Shown here: piece after piece, positions 22,584 through 25,312 of the stretch
Position numbering within the stretch: the stretch's first letter is position 1
Layout of the letters: every line of letters begins with the position of its first letter
IMG/VR virus record: IMGVR_UViG_3300025128_000304
Span: 1-25,312 of that record
DNA length: 25,312 bases
Reading direction: 5' to 3' (one strand)
Source of the DNA: a virus
The notes under the pieces: model-generated
The model's input: only the letters and a program-made list of their open reading frames with translations
What the model was told of the DNA's origin: nothing
Databases searched by the model: none
Program-made: the position numbers and the translations under genes

Positions 22584-22836
22584 CGAAATCCACCTTCAGC
22601 CGCTCAAGATACAGGATCGCATCCATCAGTTCTTCCTGCGCGTCCAGAATCCACTGCCGCGTCGGCGCGTTGTTCTCCGCCATCGTCACGCCGTAATGCT
22701 TGATCCCCTCGCGGGAACGCGCATGAAAGCGATCCGTGACCGCCTGTACGATGGGATCGGCCTCGTGGCGTGACGGGCGTGTAGAACGACGCAGGACGCA
22801 TGAGCGGCAGGGGCAACCGGCATCTGCGCTATTCAT
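22576..22836 (-). CDS. Small MazG-like protein with Cys-rich N-terminus
   Basis: The 86-residue product opens with CPCRSC (residues 8-13). A helical body follows with DRFHARSREGIKHYG (35-49) and ILDAQEELMDAILYLERLK (63-81). The EE-x2-D helix (E68, E69, D72, E78) resembles part of the all-alpha NTP pyrophosphatase (MazG-type) fold, but a complete MazG motif cannot be seen, so enzymatic function is uncertain. It overlaps the gene upstream and the PAPS-reductase-like gene downstream by 8 bases each. A nucleotide-pool role would fit an accessory block. Confidence 0.65.
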   Translation of the reverse strand: MNSADAGCPCRSCVLRRSTRPSRHEADPIVQAVTDRFHARSREGIKHYGVTMAENNAPTRQWILDAQEELMDAILYLERLKVDFDD

Positions 22837-23011
22837 TGCCCGGAGCCTTCGTCACATGCTTTTCGCTGATGATATGCAGCGGCGGGCTAATGCCGCGAAT
22901 GTGGGTAGCTTCGTCCGTCATGGCGTGCGCCATCCAGAATCCCGCACCCATGTCCTGCACGAGCCGCCAGTGCCGCCCGTTGTCGCTGTAAACAATATCT
23001 CCGATATTCAC
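22829..23011 (-). CDS. Unknown 60-residue protein
   Basis: The product begins MNIGDIVYSDNGRHWRLVQD and continues with GAGFWMAHAM, rich in aromatic residues and suggestive of a small SH3-like or beta-barrel fold. No family is recognised. It starts at GTG, overlapping the previous stop (GTGA), with AGGAGAACGAAGA as good ribosome-binding site. It belongs to the coupled run of small genes upstream of the terminase. Confidence 0.65.
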   Translation of the reverse strand: MNIGDIVYSDNGRHWRLVQDMGAGFWMAHAMTDEATHIRGISPPLHIISEKHVTKAPGNE

Positions 23012-23175
23012 TCTTCGTTCTCCTGTGTTTCGTCTATGACGCCACTTCCATCACAGGCTTCGCATAAGCGCATAACCGTGTCGATGTAGCCGCCGTGTGT
23101 GTAGTCCGCGACCGGATGGTCGTACTCAATGTACTTATCGCCACAACATTCAGGGCAAACGATCTCTTGGGTCAA
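23008..23175 (-). CDS. 55-residue zinc-ribbon miniprotein (TTG start)
   Basis: I read this gene directly from the sequence. It starts at TTG (23175) with GGAG 7 bases upstream and ends in a GTGA overlap with the next gene. The product holds two zinc-knuckle half-sites, C7-x2-C10 (CPECCG) and C38-x2-C41 followed by DGSG (CEACDGSG). The latter is a CxxCxGxG motif as in DnaJ-type zinc domains. A glutamate-rich tail follows. A zinc-binding adaptor role is likely; partner unknown. No in-frame ATG gives a complete zinc site. Confidence 0.7.
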   Translation of the reverse strand: MTQEIVCPECCGDKYIEYDHPVADYTHGGYIDTVMRLCEACDGSGVIDETQENEE

Positions 23176-23191
23176 GGTCTTTCTCCGTTTT

Positions 23192-23278
23192 CTACAAAAA
23201 TTTTGTGCGATACCCCCCTACGATAACGGCGGCCCCCCGGCCCCCAATGGTCGGTTTTCTGCGGGCCGGTCCTATCAT
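23192..23278 (-). CDS. Possible 28-residue glycine-rich ORF
   Basis: An open frame of 28 codons from ATG 23278 to TAG 23192 gives MIGPARRKPTIGGRGAAVIV followed by GGYRTKFL. It fills most of the gap between the winged-helix gene and the zinc-ribbon gene. The glycine/arginine pattern looks protein-like, but there is no clear Shine-Dalgarno and GC-rich sequence opens frames by chance. Treat as a candidate only. Confidence 0.25.
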   Translation of the reverse strand: MIGPARRKPTIGGRGAAVIVGGYRTKFL

Positions 23279-23305
23279 TAGGCCATGCGCTAGGGCAAAC
23301 GTACC

Positions 23306-23971
23306 TTAATTTATTGCGCGGGCAACGTCAGCAAGGGCTGGAACGCCAGCGCGCCGTTCTAGGCATGCCCTCGCCTGTGCTTCCGTTGCTTCGATCACTT
23401 GTTCCACCGTCACACCCTGCGCTGCCAGTATCCGAGCCGCGCCTAGTTCATTCTCAGGTCTGCGAGATTGGCCAAGGGCGCGTTCGATTGCGTGGGAATA
23501 GGCGTGTGCGAGAGAGTGAGAGAGAGATTGATTGGCGTCATGTTCCCCCGTACCCCCTATATCATTCATGTGCGCGTCTGGTGCGTCTGAGGCCGGAGAC
23601 AGTAGCTGCGACGATTGCACTTCTTCCCACGATGGCAAGGGCATGTCCGGCTGATAAAGAACCTGATAGCGGTTTATCTTCCCGAACTTGGCGTGTTCCA
23701 TCTGATAGTCCTGCGGGCGCAACTTCCGCACATATCCCGCATTTACTAGCTTTGTGATAGCGCGTGACACGGAAGCGGGATCAACGCCAAGCATTGCACC
23801 GATTGTCTTAACGCCCGGCCAACAGACGCCGTGACTGTTCGTAAATACGCACAAAGCCACCAGCACGCGGAAGTGTGACTGGTGCAACTTGCGGTCCAAC
23901 AGCGCCCGCACTGGTATTACCGACCATTGCCGCTTGATCTCGATTTCAGGCTCAGAATGGGATTTCATCAT
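23306..23971 (-). CDS. Winged-helix protein, replication-initiator type
   Basis: The 221-residue product has a winged helix-turn-helix at about residues 34-85 (FRVLVALCVFTN...WPGVKTIGAMLGVDPASVSRA followed by KLVNAGYVRK). This is the helix-turn-helix type seen in phage replication proteins of the lambda O N-terminal kind and in RepA-like initiators. A His/Ser-rich linker (about 125-165) leads to a helical C-terminus (ARILAAQGVTVEQVIEATEA). The two adjacent ATGs lie 17-20 bases inside the upstream gene. Its nearness to the phased repeats at 24.6-24.8 kb suggests it binds there as initiator or regulator; this is inference. Confidence 0.75.
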   Translation of the reverse strand: MMKSHSEPEIEIKRQWSVIPVRALLDRKLHQSHFRVLVALCVFTNSHGVCWPGVKTIGAMLGVDPASVSRAITKLVNAGYVRKLRPQDYQMEHAKFGKINRYQVLYQPDMPLPSWEEVQSSQLLSPASDAPDAHMNDIGGTGEHDANQSLSHSLAHAYSHAIERALGQSRRPENELGAARILAAQGVTVEQVIEATEAQARACLERRAGVPALADVARAIN

Positions 23972-24551
23972 CTAACTCTTTCAATGTTGGCGCTACACTT
24001 TCCACAACCGCACCCGGAAAAGCCATTTTGGCGCGCGTAACAGCGTTTGCAGTTTCATATGACGCTATGACGTTCGCAACCTCGCAAACACTCCAGACGA
24101 CCGCTTCTGGCCGTTCCCGCGCTACCTTCGCCGCTTCATGTATGTTCCGCGTAATACATAGCACACCACCATGAGGAAAGGGCGCTTCCCATGCTTCCCC
24201 GGTAAGTTCCGCGTGTCCGTTTTCGCGTGCCGCTTTTTCAAGCGCCGCATAAGCGCGGCATGATATCGGAACAAGACGCACCACCTCGGAAGCGTCGCCT
24301 TGCCAGATTGCTTTGTTCAACAGATCGCACTGCGCCTCAAACCGTTCGCGCAGTTCTGGTGACACAAGGTCAGGCAATCTATCGATACCCCATCGCGCTT
24401 CGTATTCCGTCACGACCCGGTCGTGTTCCAACAGCGCGTCCCGGATTTTCGTATAGGCGCGCTCATTCATCCCGGACAAGTTCCGCACCGGCCCGAGCTC
24501 CGGTTTTGTGACCCGTCGCCTTTGACGCGGTTTCTTATTCGGCACACTCAT
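23952..24551 (-). CDS. Unknown 199-residue protein, first gene of minus-strand block
   Basis: The product begins MSVPNKKPRQRRRVTKPELG, a strongly basic start. A helical region follows (MNERAYTKIRDALLEHDRVV and YEARWGIDRLPDLVSPELRER), then RLVPISCRAYAALEKAA and a C-terminal alpha/beta part with GGVLCITRNIHEAAKVA and acidic end DDEIPF. Family not recognised. AAAGGG lies 9 bases before the ATG. It is the first gene after the divergent control region and overlaps the winged-helix gene by 20 bases, so the two are probably co-expressed. Confidence 0.7.
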   Translation of the reverse strand: MSVPNKKPRQRRRVTKPELGPVRNLSGMNERAYTKIRDALLEHDRVVTEYEARWGIDRLPDLVSPELRERFEAQCDLLNKAIWQGDASEVVRLVPISCRAYAALEKAARENGHAELTGEAWEAPFPHGGVLCITRNIHEAAKVARERPEAVVWSVCEVANVIASYETANAVTRAKMAFPGAVVESVAPTLKELDDEIPF

Positions 24552-24591
24552 TAGAAAAACCCTTTGCTGTTTTTTTGTCCGTCGGTCGGTC

Positions 24592-24632
24592 GGTCGGGGT
24601 AGCGTCCCCTATAGGGACGCGACCACCCGACC
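24592..24632. repeat. Cruciform-like inverted repeat
   Basis: An inner 7-base stem (GCGTCCC 24602-24608 with GGGACGC 24614-24620, loop CTATA) is nested in an outer 7-base stem (GGTCGGG 24592-24598 with CCCGACC 24626-24632), separated by small internal loops. No T-run follows in either direction, so it is not an intrinsic terminator. Confidence 0.7.
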
Positions 24633-24681
24633 ATGACCCCGACTTCAGGCCGTTTGGGTCCGACCTAAGCCCGACCGAAAT

Positions 24682-24708
24682 CCGACCTGTAATGATTTCA
24701 ATCACTTA
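24682..24708 (+). repeat. 27-base direct repeat, copy 1
   Basis: Contains CCGACCTG followed by TAATGATTTCAATCACTTA. It matches copy 2 at 24779-24805 in 24 of 27 positions, 97 bases apart. The core TGATT-TC-AATCA is an inverted repeat, as in a small operator. Confidence 0.85.
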
Positions 24709-24778
24709 TGCGCCGACCAAACCCCGACCATGCCCGACCGCGTAAACTACATCTAAAACAGTGTAATACGACCACTTT

Positions 24779-24805
24779 CGGACCTTTAATGATTTCAATG
24801 ACTTA
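24779..24805 (+). repeat. 27-base direct repeat, copy 2
   Basis: Contains CGGACCTT followed by TAATGATTTCAATGACTTA, three differences from copy 1. As in copy 1, a degenerate CCGACC element begins the unit, preceded 11 bases earlier by another (ACGACC at 24768). Confidence 0.85.
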
Positions 24806-24974
24806 CAGACACCCCGTATAGGTAGCATTTTGCGCCTTTTCGGCACCACAAGTTCGCGTATTAGTTGCACTGTTTCACCCCGTTTTGATTTTTTTTACCG
24901 TTTGCCCTTGCGCATTCTGATATCGTTCCTATGTCTTCGTTATAGCACAACGCAACACAATGGAGAACCTAAAC

Positions 24975-25250
24975 ATGAACATCTTAGACCGCATCGAAGC
25001 CCGCTTCACCGAAACCAAGAACGCTTGCAAGCTGTATGCTAGCATGGCCGCTGCCACGAAAGCAGCCGACCGTGAGGTCGCCAAGTTGAACAAGGCGCAC
25101 AACACTGACATCGACTGCCCCTACATTGTTATCTTCGTTCCCAGCCAAGAAAAGCTCACCATAGTCTTTGACTTCACTCGCTGGGTGCAGCAGTACGGCA
25201 ACGGCACCTACCTCGGCTGGTTCGCACAGCGCAACTTCTTCAGCATCTAA
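24975..25250 (+). CDS. Unknown 91-residue protein on the divergent strand
   Basis: First plus-strand gene. The product begins MNILDRIEARFTETKNACKL with an amphipathic helix, then ASMAAATKAADREVAKLNKA. A second part (about residues 50-91) has beta-like YIVIFVPSQEKLTIVFD and an aromatic C-terminus (WVQQYGNGTYLGWFAQRNFF). No family recognised. GGAG lies 9 bases before the ATG at 24975, which I prefer to an in-frame ATG 5 codons upstream that would contain this ribosome-binding site. A GC hairpin follows. It is probably an early or regulatory phage gene. Confidence 0.75.
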   Translation: MNILDRIEARFTETKNACKLYASMAAATKAADREVAKLNKAHNTDIDCPYIVIFVPSQEKLTIVFDFTRWVQQYGNGTYLGWFAQRNFFSI

Positions 25251-25256
25251 CCACAA

Positions 25257-25278
25257 CGCCGGGGCTTCGGCCCCGGCG
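25257..25278 (+). terminator. GC-rich TTCG hairpin after the plus-strand gene
   Basis: A 9-base-pair stem (CGCCGGGGC / GCCCCGGCG) with TTCG loop, followed by CTTTC. The stem is very stable but the U-tract is weak, so it may be a partial terminator or an mRNA 3'-end protector. It is the same type of element as at 13363-13384. Confidence 0.65.
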
Positions 25279-25295
25279 CTTTCATGGAGAGAGAC

Positions 25296-25312
25296 ATGGC
25301 ACACACCGCCGA
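25296..25312 (+). CDS. Partial gene at right edge
   Basis: ATG at 25296 with a GGAGAGAGAC ribosome-binding site; only MAHTA and two further bases are present. It shows that a plus-strand operon continues beyond the window. Nothing can be said about the product. Confidence 0.55.

Larger units (their letters stand above)
24581..24739. repeat. CCGACC repeat array (iteron-like)
   Basis: CCGACC occurs at 24627, 24660, 24671, 24682, 24713, 24724 and 24734. Its reverse complement GGTCGG occurs at 24584, 24588 and 24592. Steps between the right-hand copies are 11, 11, 31, 11 and 10 bases, so they fall on one face of the helix. This is what protein-binding iterons or operators look like; ten copies in 160 bases is far above chance. 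Confidence 0.85.
24552..24974. other. Divergent intergenic region, candidate origin or control region
   Basis: These 423 bases separate the minus-strand block from the plus-strand genes. From left to right they hold GTCGG tandem repeats, a cruciform-like inverted repeat, six CCGACC copies in 10-11-base steps, two long direct repeats, and AT-rich stretches (e.g. 24741-24768 and 24884-24898, with T8). I find no convincing coding frame. Promoters for both directions must lie here or nearby, but no clear -35/-10 pair stands out. Confidence 0.7.

Noticed and set aside
24552-24974. CRISPR array
   Set aside because: The short CCGACC units are 6 bases with 5-base spacing and the 27-base repeat occurs only twice; no unique spacers of CRISPR length exist.

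Overview
The window looks like the late half of a tailed-phage genome with a podovirus (T7-type) virion. From about 24.55 kb down to the left edge, every gene reads on the minus strand, in the order replication/accessory genes, terminase, portal, scaffold, capsid, tail tube, internal virion proteins, fibre, lysis. Gene junctions are extremely tight, mostly TAATG, ATGA or GTGA overlaps. No tRNA, rRNA, CRISPR array, integrase, transposase, RNA polymerase, DNA polymerase or endolysin is visible. I assume an alphaproteobacterial host from the general flavour of the proteins (GTA-holin-like start at the left edge, small basic DUF6321- and DUF6496-like proteins). That is a guess, not a proof. Free phage and prophage cannot be told apart here.

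Right end (23.3-25.3 kb): two plus-strand genes (24975-25250 and one cut by the edge at 25296) diverge from the minus-strand block across a non-coding region of about 420 bases. That region holds phased CCGACC repeats, two long direct repeats and a cruciform-like inverted repeat. It is the best candidate for an origin or master control region. Next to it lie an unknown 199-residue protein and a winged-helix protein of the replication-initiator type.

Accessory and packaging block (19.3-23.2 kb): a 55-residue zinc-ribbon protein (TTG start), an unknown 60-residue protein, a MazG-like small protein, a PAPS-reductase/PP-loop protein with a four-cysteine iron-sulfur pattern, small terminase, two small zinc-binding proteins and large terminase. 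Portal-proximal block (15.5-19.2 kb): a GNAT-fold virion-type acetyltransferase, two tandem paralogous MGG proteins, five tiny basic proteins, the portal and a Bbp19-like protein.

Head and tail (8.2-15.5 kb): scaffold, a strong terminator, major capsid protein, a small putative decoration protein, a UUCG hairpin, tubular proteins A and B, then two internal core proteins. Left end (0-8.2 kb): a 446-residue virion-type protein with a C-terminal domain resembling ADP-ribosyltransferases, a 1090-residue ejection-type protein, a tail fibre with a T7-type N-terminus and a 30-base tandem repeat, its assembly chaperone, and four small membrane or secreted proteins plus the start of a fifth, which probably form the lysis cassette.

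Most worth following up: the putative virion-borne ADP-ribosyltransferase, the phased-repeat control region, the PP-loop/Fe-S protein beside the terminase, and the intrinsic terminator pointing against the operon at 19272-19313.
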